A DNA stretch of 64,000 nucleotides from Otariodibacter oris (GCF_009684715.1 NZ_CP016604.1:945262-1009261); one strand, 5' to 3'. Shown: positions 43,996 through 55,755, numbered from the stretch's first letter. The notes: a model not told the origin generated them from the sequence alone. Made by a program: numbers and translations.

Positions 43996-46803
43996 TTATA
44001 GAGTTAGTGCGTCTGCAACTAGTTGTTTTTGTTGTTTGGTATGTAGTGACATATAACCTACAGCAGGTGAAGCAGAAGCTTCTCTTCCCGCATATTTGAG
44101 TTTAGCATTTTCAGGAATTGATGCCTCAAAATTATGCTTACTACAATACCATGCACCTTGGTTTTGAGGTTCTTCTTGGCACCATACAAAATCAGTTACA
44201 TGTTGATATTGAGCTAAAATACCTTTGATTTCATCATGAGGATAAGGATAAAGCTGTTCAATACGAATGATCGCTACATCTTTTTGTTCATTGGCTCGAC
44301 GTTGTTCTAATAAATCGTAATAGACTTTTCCTGAACACATTACGACACGTTTTACCTCTTTCGGATCTAAATCATCCACTTCTCCAATCACATTTTGGAA
44401 ATGTCCATTAATTAATTCATCTAATGATGAAACCGCAAGAGGATGACGTAATAATGATTTAGGTGAAATCGCGATGAGTGGTCGACGAACTTTACGGATA
44501 GCTTGGCGACGTAACATGTGATAAACCTGTGCTGGCGTAGATGGCACGCAGACTTGCATATTCTGTTCTGCACAAAGTTGTAGATAACGTTCTAAACGTG
44601 CAGAAGAGTGTTCTGGACCTTGTCCTTCATAGCCATGAGGGAGTAGCATAACTAGCCCACACATTCTTCCCCATTTTTGTTCACCTGAACTGATGAATTG
44701 GTCGATAACAATTTGTGCGCCATTAGCAAAGTCACCAAATTGGGCTTCCCAAATAGTGAGTGTTTTTGGATCTGTGGTTGCATAGCCATATTCAAAAGCG
44801 AGAACAGCTTCTTCGGATAATACAGAATCCCATACTTCAAAACGGCCTTGATTTGCGTGTAAGTGAGTTAGAGGAACATAGCCTGTACCATCAGTTTGAT
44901 TATGTACGACTGCGTGGCGATGAAAGAAGGTTCCACGTCCAGCATCTTCGCCAGAAATTCTTACATGAACGCCATCGTCAAGTAGAGTAGCGTAAGCCAT
45001 TGTTTCTGCCATCCCCCAATCAAGCAATTTATTGCCTTCGGTCATCTCACGTCTATCGCTATAAATTTTCTTCACTCTAGAGTGTGGAACCACTGTTTCG
45101 GGATATTCACAGACACGTTTAGCTAATGTTAGGAATCTGTCTTGTGGGAATTTGCTTTCGTAAGGTTCTGTCCAATCTGAATCAAGGTATTTTAACCAAT
45201 CCATTTTAGCAGTATCCATTTCTCGCCATTCAGGTACAACACGATCCCCATTATCAAGTGCATCACGATAAAGATTGACCATTTCAGTTTCTTCATCTGC
45301 CGTAATAACGCCTTCGGCAATTAAACGTTCAGCATAGACTCTACGTGGTGTAGGATGCTTTTTGATGATGCCATACATCATTGGTTGTGTTGCTAATGGT
45401 TCATCTGCTTCATTATGTCCATGACGACGGTAAGAAATAAGATCAATGAAAATATCACGTTTAAATAGGTTGCGATATTCAACAGCCATGCGAGAAGCAA
45501 ATGCCACAGCTTCTGGGTCATCGCCATTTACATGAATAATTGGTGCTTGAATCATTTTAGCGATATCCGTACAGTATTCTGTTGATCGGGTATCATTAGG
45601 GTTAGAAGTTGTGAAACCAATTTGGTTATTGATAACAATTCGGATGGTTCCCCCAACGGTATAACCACGGGCATTCGCCATATTTAAGGTTTCTTGCACT
45701 ACACCTTGCCCCGCAACAGCTGAATCCCCATGGACAGTCACGGCTAATACACGATCACGTGCTGTATCAAGACTTCTTGTTTGTCGAGCACGGACAGAAC
45801 CAATAACAACAGGGTTAACGATTTCTAAATGTGAAGGGTTAAATGATAAGGCTAAATGTACACGTTTATCATCTACTGCAAAATCAGAAGAAAATCCTTG
45901 GTGATATTTCACGTCCCCAGTACGATTTACATTGGCATGTTTACCCGCAAATTCATCAAATAATTCTATTGGTTTTTTACCTAGCAGATTCACTAAAAGA
46001 TTTAAACGTCCACGGTGTGCCATACCCATTACTACATCAGTAATACCTTGCTTACCTGCGTGACGTACAATTTCTTTCATCATTGGAATGAAAGCATCAC
46101 TTCCTTCAAGAGAAAATCGTTTAGCACCAGGGAATTTAGCACCTAAATAGCGTTCAAGACCATCGGCTGCTGTCAGTTCTTTTAATAAAGTAATTTTTTC
46201 TTCACGTGAAAAAAGAGGTTTATCTAGCACACTTTCCATTTTAGCTTGAAGCCAATTTTTTTGCTCCATATCTTGGACATGCATAAATTCAAGTCCAATG
46301 CTTCCACAATAAGTTTCCTTAAGTGCATCGGCTAATTCTCTTAATTTTATGGTTTCTTTATTGTATACATAGCGACCAATATTAAAAGTTTCATCTAAGT
46401 CTGCATCGGTAAAGCCGTGATAGTGGTAATCTAACTCCGGTACTTGAGAGGTTTTCCAACGGTAATAATCCAAAGGATCCAAGTCTGCTTCAAGGTGACC
46501 ACGAAAACGATAAGCATTAATAAACTGCAAAATCTTAACTAATTTTGCACTAGCTTCTGGATCAATTACAGTAACGGATTGAGAGTGACTTTCTTTAGCT
46601 AATCGACGAAAGTAATCTCTTACAATAGAATGAGGTTGTTCTTGAATGTTGTTATTCGGTAGTTGAGAAAAGATCTCCTGCCAACTTCTATCAACACTTT
46701 CTGGATCTTCTAGATATTGTTCGTAGATTTCTTCAACATAAGATTGATTAGCTCCCCCTAATGCAGTGGAAGAAAGTAATTCGTCAAAAGTTTTATGTTG
46801 CAT
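43996..46803 (-). CDS. sucA: 2-oxoglutarate dehydrogenase E1
   Basis: The thiamine-diphosphate decarboxylase of the OGDH complex. The start is taken at the ATG at 46803 (M-Q-H-K-T-F-D-E-L-L), giving 935 residues, close to E. coli (933); an upstream ATG would add 17 residues with no ribosome site. Key segments: G-M-A-H-R-G-R-L-N (about 255-263), the ThDP motif G-D-S-A-V-A-G-Q-G, and Y-R-R-H-G-H-N-E-A-D-E. First gene of sucABCD. Confidence 0.95.
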   Translation of the reverse strand: MQHKTFDELLSSTALGGANQSYVEEIYEQYLEDPESVDRSWQEIFSQLPNNNIQEQPHSIVRDYFRRLAKESHSQSVTVIDPEASAKLVKILQFINAYRFRGHLEADLDPLDYYRWKTSQVPELDYHYHGFTDADLDETFNIGRYVYNKETIKLRELADALKETYCGSIGLEFMHVQDMEQKNWLQAKMESVLDKPLFSREEKITLLKELTAADGLERYLGAKFPGAKRFSLEGSDAFIPMMKEIVRHAGKQGITDVVMGMAHRGRLNLLVNLLGKKPIELFDEFAGKHANVNRTGDVKYHQGFSSDFAVDDKRVHLALSFNPSHLEIVNPVVIGSVRARQTRSLDTARDRVLAVTVHGDSAVAGQGVVQETLNMANARGYTVGGTIRIVINNQIGFTTSNPNDTRSTEYCTDIAKMIQAPIIHVNGDDPEAVAFASRMAVEYRNLFKRDIFIDLISYRRHGHNEADEPLATQPMMYGIIKKHPTPRRVYAERLIAEGVITADEETEMVNLYRDALDNGDRVVPEWREMDTAKMDWLKYLDSDWTEPYESKFPQDRFLTLAKRVCEYPETVVPHSRVKKIYSDRREMTEGNKLLDWGMAETMAYATLLDDGVHVRISGEDAGRGTFFHRHAVVHNQTDGTGYVPLTHLHANQGRFEVWDSVLSEEAVLAFEYGYATTDPKTLTIWEAQFGDFANGAQIVIDQFISSGEQKWGRMCGLVMLLPHGYEGQGPEHSSARLERYLQLCAEQNMQVCVPSTPAQVYHMLRRQAIRKVRRPLIAISPKSLLRHPLAVSSLDELINGHFQNVIGEVDDLDPKEVKRVVMCSGKVYYDLLEQRRANEQKDVAIIRIEQLYPYPHDEIKGILAQYQHVTDFVWCQEEPQNQGAWYCSKHNFEASIPENAKLKYAGREASASPAVGYMSLHTKQQKQLVADALTL

Positions 46804-47152
46804 ATAGGACCTAACCTTATTAAGTAGTTTATTTACAAATAATTCCATTGCCATTATATATGCTTAATAGCAATAAAAGTATAAATCATCAGGATAAACC
46901 TTATGGATTTCCTAATTTCACATATGATGTGCATATTATGCCTATTCTTATCGAATAAAACTGTGACACAAGTCTTATTTTTTACATTTTTATAACATTT
47001 TTATCGAAATTATTATGTAAAACGTTTACTTTTGAGTTATTGATACTTAAGGGCTGATAAATGAATGTATTTACGCTGAATTTTGAATCGGTTTTACTAA
47101 TATTTTATTGTATAATCAAGGAAATTCATTTCATCTGCTTAAGGAAGTTTTT
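46804..47152. other. Divergent promoter region between sucA and udk
   Basis: No gene is visible in this 349-bp AT-rich gap. TGTGACAC near 46970 is a half-match to a CRP site. No complete operator is evident. Confidence 0.4.
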
Positions 47153-47809
47153 ATGTCAAATTCAAGTGAGTGCGAAACTTGCATTGTTATTGCTATTGCT
47201 GGAGCATCAGCTTCGGGCAAAAGTCTGATTGCTTCGACTATTTATCAAGAATTAAAGGAAGAACTTGGCAAGGATGATATTGGGATTATTTCAGAAGATT
47301 CTTATTATCGAGATCAAAGCCATTTAGCTATGGAAGAAAGGGTGAAAACAAATTACGATCATCCCAACTCAATGGATCATGCTTTACTTGTAACTCACCT
47401 TCAAGCATTGAAAAAAGGACAGCCTGTTGATATTCCTGAATATGATTATACAGAACATAATAGAAAACAAAGTGTAATTCATTTCTCCCCTAAAAAAGTA
47501 ATTATTTTGGAAGGAATATTATTACTTACGGATGAGCATATTAGAAATGAAATTGATGTATCAATTTTCGTGGATGCGCCACTTGATATTTGCTTCATTC
47601 GCCGATTAAATCGAGACATGCAAGAACGTGGAAGAACATTAGAATCTGTAGTTTCACAATACAGTAAAACTGTTCGTCCTATGTTCTTACAGTTTGTGCA
47701 GCCGTCTAAGCAATATGCTGATATTATTGTGCCTAAAGGTGGAAAAAATCGTATCGCGATTAACATATTAAAGGCACAGATCAAACAATTACTTAAACAT
47801 CACAAGTAG
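47153..47809 (+). CDS. udk: Uridine kinase
   Basis: It phosphorylates uridine and cytidine in pyrimidine salvage. The start is taken at the ATG at 47153 after AAGGAAG. The 218-residue protein has the P-loop G-A-S-A-S-G-K-S (about 17-24), [16 protein letters not shown] and R-R-L-N-R-D. It is 8 bp before dcd, forming a pyrimidine-nucleotide operon. Confidence 0.95.
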   Translation: MSNSSECETCIVIAIAGASASGKSLIASTIYQELKEELGKDDIGIISEDSYYRDQSHLAMEERVKTNYDHPNSMDHALLVTHLQALKKGQPVDIPEYDYTEHNRKQSVIHFSPKKVIILEGILLLTDEHIRNEIDVSIFVDAPLDICFIRRLNRDMQERGRTLESVVSQYSKTVRPMFLQFVQPSKQYADIIVPKGGKNRIAINILKAQIKQLLKHHK

Positions 47810-47817
47810 AGGAAAAT

Positions 47818-48399
47818 ATGCGTCTTTGTGATACGGATATTGAGCGTTACTTGGATGAGGGATTAATTAGTCTAACACCTCGTCCAAGTAACGATAAAAT
47901 TAATGGGGCCACGATAGATGTTCGTTTGGGTAATTCTTTCCGTGTTTTCCGAGAGCATGCCACGCCATATATTGATTTAAGTGGGACTCGTGAAGAGATG
48001 AGTGCTCAATTAGAGAGCGTAATGAGTGATGAAATTATCATCAATAAAGGAGAGGCTTTTTTCTTGCATCCAGGCGAACTTGCACTGGCGACCACTTTAG
48101 AAACAGTTAAATTGCCCGCAAATATTATCGGGTGGCTGGATGGTCGATCATCGTTAGCTCGTTTGGGATTAATGGTGCATATTACCGCACATAGAATCGA
48201 TCCCGGTTGGGAAGGAAAAATCGTGTTAGAGTTTTTCAATGCTGGAAAATTACCACTTGCATTAAGACCTAATATGGCAATTGGTGCCTTAAGCTTTGAG
48301 ATTTTAAGTGGTAATGCAGAAAGACCTTATAATATGCGTAAAGATGCTAAATATAAAAATCAGCAAAGTGCCATATCGAGTCGAATCGATCAAGACTAA
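47818..48399 (+). CDS. dcd: dCTP deaminase
   Basis: It makes dUTP from dCTP for thymidylate synthesis. The 193-residue trimeric enzyme has R-L-C-D-T-D-I at the N-terminus, the catalytic Glu in the [12 protein letters not shown] region, and the C-terminal [11 protein letters not shown]. Its length equals that of E. coli Dcd. Cotranscribed with udk. Confidence 0.95.
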   Translation: MRLCDTDIERYLDEGLISLTPRPSNDKINGATIDVRLGNSFRVFREHATPYIDLSGTREEMSAQLESVMSDEIIINKGEAFFLHPGELALATTLETVKLPANIIGWLDGRSSLARLGLMVHITAHRIDPGWEGKIVLEFFNAGKLPLALRPNMAIGALSFEILSGNAERPYNMRKDAKYKNQQSAISSRIDQD

Positions 48400-48444
48400 T
48401 TAATTTTATATGGTAATACTGTCAAGGATCAGCATGGGCGTAGA

Positions 48445-48909
48445 TTAACGCTTACGCTGTTCCTCTTGCCACTTCTCAAAATCTTCTTGAGTAAGTGTAC
48501 TTAGCATTTCTTCTGCGTGTTCGTTATGTTTTCTTCTAATTTCTTCGATTTCCGCTTTCCGTATTTTATATTTTTCTTGTTGTTCCTGTTCCCATTTATC
48601 TAAATCCTCTTGAGTTATATTACTGAGTAAGTTATCTAAGTTCTCAAGGTTGTATTCTTTTGTGATTTTATTACCGTACGCTTTGATAAGTTTCCAAATA
48701 ATAATTAAACCAATACTCGATAAGCTGAGAATTGCTAACTGGTTAGATAATACAAACAACAAAAGATGATAAATCAAAAGCCCAATTAAAGAGTGGTATA
48801 AATACGGTTCTTGCTCGCTATGGTATGCGAAATAAATTATAAGAGCGAAAGAGATAATCATTGCAAAATAAGTAATGATATTTATTGTTTCTAATATTGA
48901 TTCAATCAT
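48445..48909 (-). CDS. Membrane protein with a coiled-coil tail (154 aa), unknown function
   Basis: Two or three N-terminal hydrophobic helices (about 10-75) are followed by a charged helical tail in which T-Q-E-D-(L/F)-(D/E)-K-W-x-x-E-Q appears twice (about 104-115 and 140-151). No family recognised. It is on its own, convergent with dcd and downstream of pyrD. Confidence 0.65.
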   Translation of the reverse strand: MIESILETINIITYFAMIISFALIIYFAYHSEQEPYLYHSLIGLLIYHLLLFVLSNQLAILSLSSIGLIIIWKLIKAYGNKITKEYNLENLDNLLSNITQEDLDKWEQEQQEKYKIRKAEIEEIRRKHNEHAEEMLSTLTQEDFEKWQEEQRKR

Positions 48910-48965
48910 TTCTTCATCCTTTTAAATTTCCTTTACTTGCTAGATTATAGACCAATGGCATTTAT

Positions 48966-49970
48966 CTAAGGCTGGATATGAGTAGCCAATTCTTTAATCA
49001 GCTTAGGTCCTTGATAAACCATTGCAGAGTAGAGCTGTAATAGACTTGCACCTGCATCGATCTTTTCTTGCCCTGATGATACAGAATGAATTCCACCGCT
49101 ACCAATAATTGGAATGCTACCTTGTAATGCTTTTTGGAATTGATGAATTAAATTTGTACTCAATTTATGCAATGGTTTTCCACTTAATCCGCCTGATTCA
49201 TTGGCATATTTTAACCCCGCAACTGTATCACGAGAGAGCGTGGTATTTCCCGCAATAAGTCCGTCTATCTTATAGTTAAGCAAACTTTCAGCAACAGATT
49301 CTATTTCTGATTGAGTAAGATCGGGTGCAACTTTTAAAACTAAAGGTTTATAAATACCTTGTCTTTTGGCTAATTCTGCTTGCTCTGATTTGAGAGTTTG
49401 TAATAACGAATCTAATGCTTCACCATACTGCAATGAACGGAGGTTCTTTGTATTAGGCGAGGATATATTAACGGTAATATAACTTGCATGTTGATAAACT
49501 TTACGAAGGCAGATTTGGTAATCATCAATACTTTTTTCTATAGGTGTTATTGCGTTTTTTCCAATATTAATGCCTAAGATTCCACGATATTTAGCTTTTT
49601 TGACATTCTCAATTAAAACATCGACACCAAGGTTATTGAATCCATTACGATTAATAATGCCTTCCGCTTCTAATAGGCGAAATTGACGAGGGCGAGGATT
49701 ACCATCTTGAGCGACAGGGGTTACTGTGCCAACCTCGATGAATCCAAAGCCAAGTTTGGCAAATCCATCAATGGCTTCTCCATTTTTATCTGCTCCAGCA
49801 GCTAAACCAATAGGGTTGGGAAAGGTTAACCCCATTACCTTTACTTTATTTTCTGGGATGCTACATAGAGAAGGGAATTTTCCTAGACATTTCAATGCTT
49901 GAATTGAAAATTGATGAGCTTGCTCTGGATCGAGAGAAAATAGTGCTTTTCGAATGAGGGAATAATGCAT
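48966..49970 (-). CDS. pyrD: Dihydroorotate dehydrogenase (quinone)
   Basis: This class 2 enzyme oxidises dihydroorotate to orotate using membrane quinone. The start is set at the ATG at 49970 (M-H-Y-S-L-I-R-K) after AGGAG; the longer frame has no ribosome site. The resulting 334 residues match the family. [17 protein letters not shown] (catalytic Ser region) and G-S-G-G-I are present. Confidence 0.95.
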   Translation of the reverse strand: MHYSLIRKALFSLDPEQAHQFSIQALKCLGKFPSLCSIPENKVKVMGLTFPNPIGLAAGADKNGEAIDGFAKLGFGFIEVGTVTPVAQDGNPRPRQFRLLEAEGIINRNGFNNLGVDVLIENVKKAKYRGILGINIGKNAITPIEKSIDDYQICLRKVYQHASYITVNISSPNTKNLRSLQYGEALDSLLQTLKSEQAELAKRQGIYKPLVLKVAPDLTQSEIESVAESLLNYKIDGLIAGNTTLSRDTVAGLKYANESGGLSGKPLHKLSTNLIHQFQKALQGSIPIIGSGGIHSVSSGQEKIDAGASLLQLYSAMVYQGPKLIKELATHIQP

Positions 49971-50033
49971 TTGCAAAAAACTCCTAAATCTATCTGCTTG
50001 TATAAGAGAATGACATAAATTAAAGCCAATAAA

Positions 50034-50056
50034 AAAGCCCAACAATGGGCTTTTTT
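50034..50056 (-). terminator. Terminator of the dgkA-prs operon
   Basis: The stem AAAAGCCCA-ACAA-TGGGCTTTT lies directly after the prs stop, with a T-run on the minus strand. It separates prs from pyrD. Confidence 0.85.
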
Positions 50057-50059
50057 CTA

Positions 50060-51010
50060 TTAATGATTAAACATTGCTGAGATAGATTCTTCATTACTAA
50101 TTCGGCGAATAGCTTCTGCCAACATGCCTGAAACAGTTAATACTCGAACTTTATTTGATGCTCTAATTTCAGCTGAAAGTGGAATAGAATCGGTAACAAC
50201 CACTTCATCTAGTGCAGTATTCGCAAGATTTTTTGCAGCAGTGCCGGAGAACACTGCGTGTGTTGCGTAAGCAAATACACGACGAGCCCCTCTTTCTTTT
50301 AATGCTTCTGCCGCTTTTACTAATGTACCTCCCGTATCGATCATATCATCCACAAGGATACAATCACGTTCTGCAACATCACCAATGATGTGCATAACTT
50401 GAGAAACATTCGCTCTAGGGCGACGTTTATCAATAATTGCCATATCAGTGTCGTTGAGTAGTTTTGCTACCGCACGAGCACGAACCACACCACCGATATC
50501 TGGAGAAACAACGATTGGATTGACTAAGTCAGATTTCTTTAAAATATCATCAAGTAAAATCGGCGAACCGAATACATTATCCACTGGTACATCAAAGAAA
50601 CCTTGAATTTGTTCTGCATGCAGATCGCAAGTCAACACACGGTCAACACCGACACTAGAAAGAAAATCTGCAACAACTTTAGCCGTGATAGGAACACGAG
50701 CGGAACGAACACGGCGATCTTGTCGAGCATAGCCAAAGTAAGGAATAACTGCGGTAATACGACCTGCAGATGCACGTCTTAACGCATCGACCATTACAAT
50801 TAACTCCATCAGATTATCATTGGTGGGCGCACAAGTTGATTGCACAATAAAAATATCTCCGCCACGCACATTTTCATTAATTTGTACTTGAATCTCACCA
50901 TCGCTAAAACGACCAACTGTTGCATCGCTAAGGTTAGTATAAAGACGTTCAGCAATTCGTTTTGCTAATTCTGGTGTAGCATTTCCTGCGAAGAGTTTAA
51001 TATCAGGCAT
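50060..51010 (-). CDS. prs: Ribose-phosphate pyrophosphokinase
   Basis: It makes PRPP for nucleotide, His and Trp synthesis. The 316-residue protein has the E-N-V-R-G-G-D-I region, the PRPP-binding loop D-D-M-I-D-T-G-G-T (about 220-228), and R-R-P-R-A-N. It lies 22 bp after ispE, the usual gammaproteobacterial neighbour. Confidence 0.96.
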   Translation of the reverse strand: MPDIKLFAGNATPELAKRIAERLYTNLSDATVGRFSDGEIQVQINENVRGGDIFIVQSTCAPTNDNLMELIVMVDALRRASAGRITAVIPYFGYARQDRRVRSARVPITAKVVADFLSSVGVDRVLTCDLHAEQIQGFFDVPVDNVFGSPILLDDILKKSDLVNPIVVSPDIGGVVRARAVAKLLNDTDMAIIDKRRPRANVSQVMHIIGDVAERDCILVDDMIDTGGTLVKAAEALKERGARRVFAYATHAVFSGTAAKNLANTALDEVVVTDSIPLSAEIRASNKVRVLTVSGMLAEAIRRISNEESISAMFNH

Positions 51011-51031
51011 TGGGGAAACCTCTGGGTTAAA

Positions 51032-51880
51032 TTAGGGAAATAAGTTTAGTTTTTGGTGTAAGGGTGACACATTTTGTCCTTTTGCTACAAAGCCTTGTAT
51101 ATTATCTGGCTTTTTAGCAAAAACTTGGCAAGCGTCTTCTTCACTTTCAAACTCGGCAAAGACACAAGCGCCAGTACCCGTTAAACGAAACGGTGCGTAT
51201 TGTACCAACCAAGCAAGGAGTTCTTCAACCTCTGAATACTGATCTCGAACAACTTTTTCGCAATCGTTTTCCCAATTTATGGATAAAAGTTCACTTAATT
51301 CTCTTTTTGGTGTATTACGAGGTAAAGTAGGTTGGCTAAAAATAAGGGCTGTTGAAATAGATACATTAGGTTTTAGCACTACAAACCATTTTTCTGGTGG
51401 ATTGCAAAATGTTAATTTTTCTCCTACACCTTCTGCAAATGCAGCATGGCCTCTCACGAAAATAGGTACGTCTGCACCCAATTTTAAGCCGATCTCAGCG
51501 AGAGTTTCTAAGGAGAGTTGGGTATTCCATAATTGGTTAAGCACAACGAGGGTTGTTGCAGCATTGGATGATCCTCCGCCTACACCACCTCCCATAGGGA
51601 GCCTTTTTGTGATGCCAATTTTTGCACCTAATGTACAAGCAGTATGTTGCTGTAATAATTTTGCTGCTTTATAAATCAGATTTTGTTCAGCCGGTACAGA
51701 GTCTAGTTGATCAAGCAGTTCAATTTGAGATTCTTGAGTAATTTCAAAATGGATATCATCCCCAAAATCTAAAAATTGAAATAGCGTTTGCAATTCATGA
51801 TAGCCATCTGACCGCTTGCCTGTAATATATAAAAATAAATTAAGTTTTGCTGGGCTAGGAAATGTAAGAATATTGCTCAT
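51032..51880 (-). CDS. ispE: 4-diphosphocytidyl-2-C-methyl-D-erythritol kinase
   Basis: The MEP isoprenoid pathway kinase of the GHMP family. The start is set at the ATG at 51880 ([14 protein letters not shown]), one base after lolB ends. The ATP loop [14 protein letters not shown] is at about 93-106 and T-G-T-G-A-C near the end. 282 residues. Confidence 0.93.
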   Translation of the reverse strand: MSNILTFPSPAKLNLFLYITGKRSDGYHELQTLFQFLDFGDDIHFEITQESQIELLDQLDSVPAEQNLIYKAAKLLQQHTACTLGAKIGITKRLPMGGGVGGGSSNAATTLVVLNQLWNTQLSLETLAEIGLKLGADVPIFVRGHAAFAEGVGEKLTFCNPPEKWFVVLKPNVSISTALIFSQPTLPRNTPKRELSELLSINWENDCEKVVRDQYSEVEELLAWLVQYAPFRLTGTGACVFAEFESEEDACQVFAKKPDNIQGFVAKGQNVSPLHQKLNLFP

Positions 51881-51881
51881 A

Positions 51882-52514
51882 TTAATATGTCCATTCATCA
51901 ATACGAATTTTTAGGGTTTGTGTTCCATTATCTAATGAAATAAGTTTTGGTAGGTTTGGAACACGATCTTCATGATATTCCACAAAATTCACGTTCCACG
52001 TTACGCCATTAATTTGATAAGTAAATTGAGCAAGCTGACGTTTTTCATTGACCACATAAGGCATATTTTCTTCGGGTTGACCTTTTACCCAATAAGCAAA
52101 ATGGTCAATAGGAAAAGATACGCCAATCATTTCTTCCATTAATTTCGCAACATCCGACTCAGTGCGTGTATTGCCTTCGCTGTCAGAAACTGTCATTCCT
52201 TGTTGGGTACGTTGTAATTTCAGTGACTTACTTGAAAGATTAGAAGACATGACTAAGTTAAACTGATAAGGCGAGTGATATTGCCAATCAAAGTGTGATG
52301 AAAAACGATCTTCTGGCGAGATATAGCCAAATTGTCCGCTAGTAGAATAACCATTGATTTTTTGCAATTGTGATAGGTGCTGTTGCCATTGGGGATCCGA
52401 ATGGGGAATTGTCACCATAGGTTTACTTGCTTCTGAAGGGGTATCGTAAATAGAGTTACAGCCAGCTAAGACAAGTAATCCTGCCAATGATAAAATTTTG
52501 GTAGTCGTTTTCAT
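51882..52514 (-). CDS. lolB: Outer-membrane lipoprotein receptor LolB
   Basis: LolB takes lipoproteins from LolA and inserts them in the outer membrane. The lipobox L-A-G-C gives a lipidated Cys19. The rest is a LolA/B-like beta barrel with [11 protein letters not shown] and W-V-K-G-Q-P. It is directly before ispE, as in other gammaproteobacteria. 210 residues. Confidence 0.9.
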   Translation of the reverse strand: MKTTTKILSLAGLLVLAGCNSIYDTPSEASKPMVTIPHSDPQWQQHLSQLQKINGYSTSGQFGYISPEDRFSSHFDWQYHSPYQFNLVMSSNLSSKSLKLQRTQQGMTVSDSEGNTRTESDVAKLMEEMIGVSFPIDHFAYWVKGQPEENMPYVVNEKRQLAQFTYQINGVTWNVNFVEYHEDRVPNLPKLISLDNGTQTLKIRIDEWTY

Positions 52515-52533
52515 AATTATCCTTTTGAGATGG

Positions 52534-55098
52534 TTAATTTGTTAATTCAGCTATTATAGCTTGTTTTAGTTGCTGTTTTTGTTCTTCGGATAATGCGTGA
52601 TTTTGTGAGGTTGTCACAACAAAAAAATCCTCAACACGCTCACCAATCGTCGTAATTTTGGCATTAATTAGGTTTAATTGTAATTGTTGGAAAATATATC
52701 CTATTTGAGCCAGTAATCCTTCCCGATCCAGTGTAAATAATTCAAACGCAGTTTGAGATGGATTTAATTCATCTAAAAAGCGAATCATTGTTTTACGTTT
52801 GAATGAACGATGCTTTATTGGCTTTTTGACAATTTTTATGGGTTTAGATTCAGTATGTTGTAAGGTTTTGCTCAAAGCCAGTTGAATTTGCTTAAGCCGA
52901 TCCTTACTGAGTGCTTTACCATTCTGTTCGGAAATGATAAAGCTGTCTAAGATAAATCCATTATCACTCGTTAAAATCTGAGCATCATGAACAGTCACTT
53001 TTTTCTGACTCATCATTTGTGCAACACGAGCAAAGATATACGGTTTTTCTTGTGTATAAATAAAAATTTCCGTTGCACTCCGTGCGTACTGATTACTCAC
53101 TAACACCAAGGGCAGAGTATCATTATGAATAAATGATGTAGCGTGCCAAATTAATTGCGTTGGATTATGGCGAACAAAATAACTTTCAGGACAGCTATCC
53201 CAAAATTCATTGAGTTTTTGCTGTTGAATTTCAGAAAAATTAAGTTGTTGTAGGGTTTGATTACGATTCTCAAGAGCTAATTGATGATAGTCGATGGATT
53301 CCTCTTTGCCTAAATTAAGTTGCTCAAGGGTAAATTGATAGAGCTTACGAATTAATGATCGTTTCCAATCATTCCATAGCGTTTCATTTGTTGCACAAAT
53401 ATCCGCAACAGTTAAGCAAGTTAGAGCAGATAAAGCGGTCGGATTATTGACAAGATTTGCAAAATTTTTGATTACCACAGGATCATGAATATCACGTCGT
53501 TGAGCTGTAATAGACATTGCTAAATGTTGCTCGACTAACCATGCCATATAACGACCATCTTCCTCACTAAATTCATGTAAGTGTGCAAATTGAAGTATAT
53601 CTTCCGCACCGAGTTTAGAATGATCACCATTGCGACCTTTCGCAATATCGTGGAATAAAGCCGCGAGATAGAGTAGCGGACGTTTTTCGAGTATTGGAAA
53701 GATTTCACAACATAACGGATGCTTTTCGCTGTTAGTTTGATCGAGAAAACTCTCTAATTTTTGCATAACACGAACGATATGTTCATCAACGGTATAAAGA
53801 TGAAACATATCAAATTGCATCAATCCACGGATATTTTTCCACTGTGGAAGGTATATCGAAAGTACGCCAAAACGGTGCATAGGCAGAATTGCCCGTTGAA
53901 TACAGTGAGGTTGTGTAAAGATCTGAATAAAGCGGTGTCTTGCTTTTGGATTTTCACATAATGGTGTTTCAATATTTTTTATTGTAAGACGTAAATGGCG
54001 TAAGGTTGTTATGGCAACAGAGGCTTCAGGGTATTTGGTTAAATAATAGAAAAGATCTAAAATTTTTTCAGGTGCTTGCGATAAATTCCTTGGGCTATAA
54101 CAACTGATTTGGTTATCTCGTAAAAAGAATAATTCATCAAGCGGTAACTTTGTCCCTTTATTTTGCAAAGGATTGAGTACGTCTTGGTTAAAATTATCAA
54201 GAATTAGCTGACTCAGTTGGGAGATAGATTGAGTCGCTTGGAAATAGGCTTTCATCATCATTTCTACGGGATGATTTCCTTCTCCTTGATAACCTAATTG
54301 TTCGCTCAATGCTAACTGACGATCAAAGCGTAAACGATTGTCATAGCGTTTAAGTTGGAGGTGTAATCCGAAACGCATCTGAAAAAGAATTTGCTGCGCC
54401 TCTTTTAATTCTTCATATTCCTTTTGAAAAAGAATACCCTTTGAATAAAGTGCATCTAGGGATTGCACGCCATATTGTCTAAGCATGATCCAAGAAAGTA
54501 AATGCAGATCGCGTAATCCCCCCGGGCTATGTTTTAAATCAGGCTCAAGGTTATAACTGGTATTGTGATATCTCTCGTAGCGAGTTTGTTTTTCTTCTAT
54601 TTTTGCTTGGAAAAATGCGAGAACCGCCCAGAAATCATCTTGATATAAGCGAGAAATTAATTGTTCCCATAACGATTTATTCCCCACTAAGAATCGACTT
54701 TCAAACATATTGGTTGCAACGGACAGTTCATTAAGCCCAATCTCAATACATTGTTGGATGGAGCGAATTGCGGATCCTAACTGTAAATTGCAATCCCATA
54801 AAATATTAAATAATTGAGTGATTTTATCTTGGGTTGTTTTATCAATAGGGCGTTCACTGATAACGAGAATATCAAGATCGGAGAGAGGAAACATTTCTTG
54901 GCGACCATATCCTCCAACCGCGATAAGTGCAAGATCGCTCTGTTTATCTAATGAAAAATGTTTCCATAGCGTTTGAAGTAGCTGATCATAAAAATGACTT
55001 CGTTGGTGGAGTAGTGTCATCACATCAACGGTGTTAAATGCTGTTTTTTGTTCGGTATTTAATGCATCGAGCTGTTCTTTTAGGTCTGATATATTCAT
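52534..55098 (-). CDS. glnD: Bifunctional uridylyltransferase / uridylyl-removing enzyme GlnD
   Basis: It senses glutamine and modifies PII. The 854-residue protein has a nucleotidyltransferase motif G-G-Y-G-R-Q-E-M..S-D-L-D-I-L, an HD domain with H-D-I-A-K-G-R..D-H, and two C-terminal ACT domains. It lies between dgkA and lolB. No PII (glnB) gene is in the window. Confidence 0.94.
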   Translation of the reverse strand: MNISDLKEQLDALNTEQKTAFNTVDVMTLLHQRSHFYDQLLQTLWKHFSLDKQSDLALIAVGGYGRQEMFPLSDLDILVISERPIDKTTQDKITQLFNILWDCNLQLGSAIRSIQQCIEIGLNELSVATNMFESRFLVGNKSLWEQLISRLYQDDFWAVLAFFQAKIEEKQTRYERYHNTSYNLEPDLKHSPGGLRDLHLLSWIMLRQYGVQSLDALYSKGILFQKEYEELKEAQQILFQMRFGLHLQLKRYDNRLRFDRQLALSEQLGYQGEGNHPVEMMMKAYFQATQSISQLSQLILDNFNQDVLNPLQNKGTKLPLDELFFLRDNQISCYSPRNLSQAPEKILDLFYYLTKYPEASVAITTLRHLRLTIKNIETPLCENPKARHRFIQIFTQPHCIQRAILPMHRFGVLSIYLPQWKNIRGLMQFDMFHLYTVDEHIVRVMQKLESFLDQTNSEKHPLCCEIFPILEKRPLLYLAALFHDIAKGRNGDHSKLGAEDILQFAHLHEFSEEDGRYMAWLVEQHLAMSITAQRRDIHDPVVIKNFANLVNNPTALSALTCLTVADICATNETLWNDWKRSLIRKLYQFTLEQLNLGKEESIDYHQLALENRNQTLQQLNFSEIQQQKLNEFWDSCPESYFVRHNPTQLIWHATSFIHNDTLPLVLVSNQYARSATEIFIYTQEKPYIFARVAQMMSQKKVTVHDAQILTSDNGFILDSFIISEQNGKALSKDRLKQIQLALSKTLQHTESKPIKIVKKPIKHRSFKRKTMIRFLDELNPSQTAFELFTLDREGLLAQIGYIFQQLQLNLINAKITTIGERVEDFFVVTTSQNHALSEEQKQQLKQAIIAELTN

Positions 55099-55119
55099 TA
55101 GATAGTTATTGTATTGCGT

Positions 55120-55482
55120 TTAAAAAAAATAAATCATGAACCACGTCATCCCAGCCAAAATCATACTCATAAAAACAGCCGCTGAGGCGATATCTTTGGC
55201 TCGACCTGATAGTTCATGAAATTCAGATCCAATACGATCAACAACAGATTCTATCGCACTATTTAACAACTCAGTAATAAGGATAAGTAATATGCTACCC
55301 ACCAGTAAGATTTTTTCCACAGGGGTTTGACCTAGAAAAAAGCCTAAAGGAATTAATATACAAGAAAGCCAAATCTCTTGACGAAATGCTGCTTCATTGA
55401 TGTAAGCACTTTTAAGTCCTTTTAATGAGTACTGGGTTGCATTAATCACTCGTTGGAAACTTGCTTTGTTAGCGGGCTTCAT
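55120..55482 (-). CDS. dgkA: Diacylglycerol kinase
   Basis: This 120-residue integral membrane kinase recycles diacylglycerol. It has three membrane helices and the signature E-L-L-N-S-A-I-E-S-V-V-D-R (about 76-88), then A-K-D-I-A-S-A-A-V. First gene of the dgkA-glnD-lolB-ispE-prs run. The length matches E. coli (122). Confidence 0.94.
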   Translation of the reverse strand: MKPANKASFQRVINATQYSLKGLKSAYINEAAFRQEIWLSCILIPLGFFLGQTPVEKILLVGSILLILITELLNSAIESVVDRIGSEFHELSGRAKDIASAAVFMSMILAGMTWFMIYFF

Positions 55483-55755
55483 AGGTACCTTTTAGATTTA
55501 TGACAAGACAATATGAATTGTAATATTTTGATAAAACATCATAAATAATGAACGCATTTTATAGTTTTTGACTATGAATAATCAATAAATTTATCTAAAT
55601 AAAACAATAGCTATAAAATTTTTGTGGAAATGTAAATTTTTTAATTCTAATTGTCATCAACTATTCACATTTTGCTCGTTTTTAGATACTATCCATACAT
55701 ATTTTAATAAAATACATGAAATTTATTTATTCTTTTCATTTTTATAGGAAACTTT

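Noticed and set aside
51279-51674. 131-residue plus-strand frame opposite ispE
   Set aside because: It covers the conserved GHMP kinase region on the other strand.
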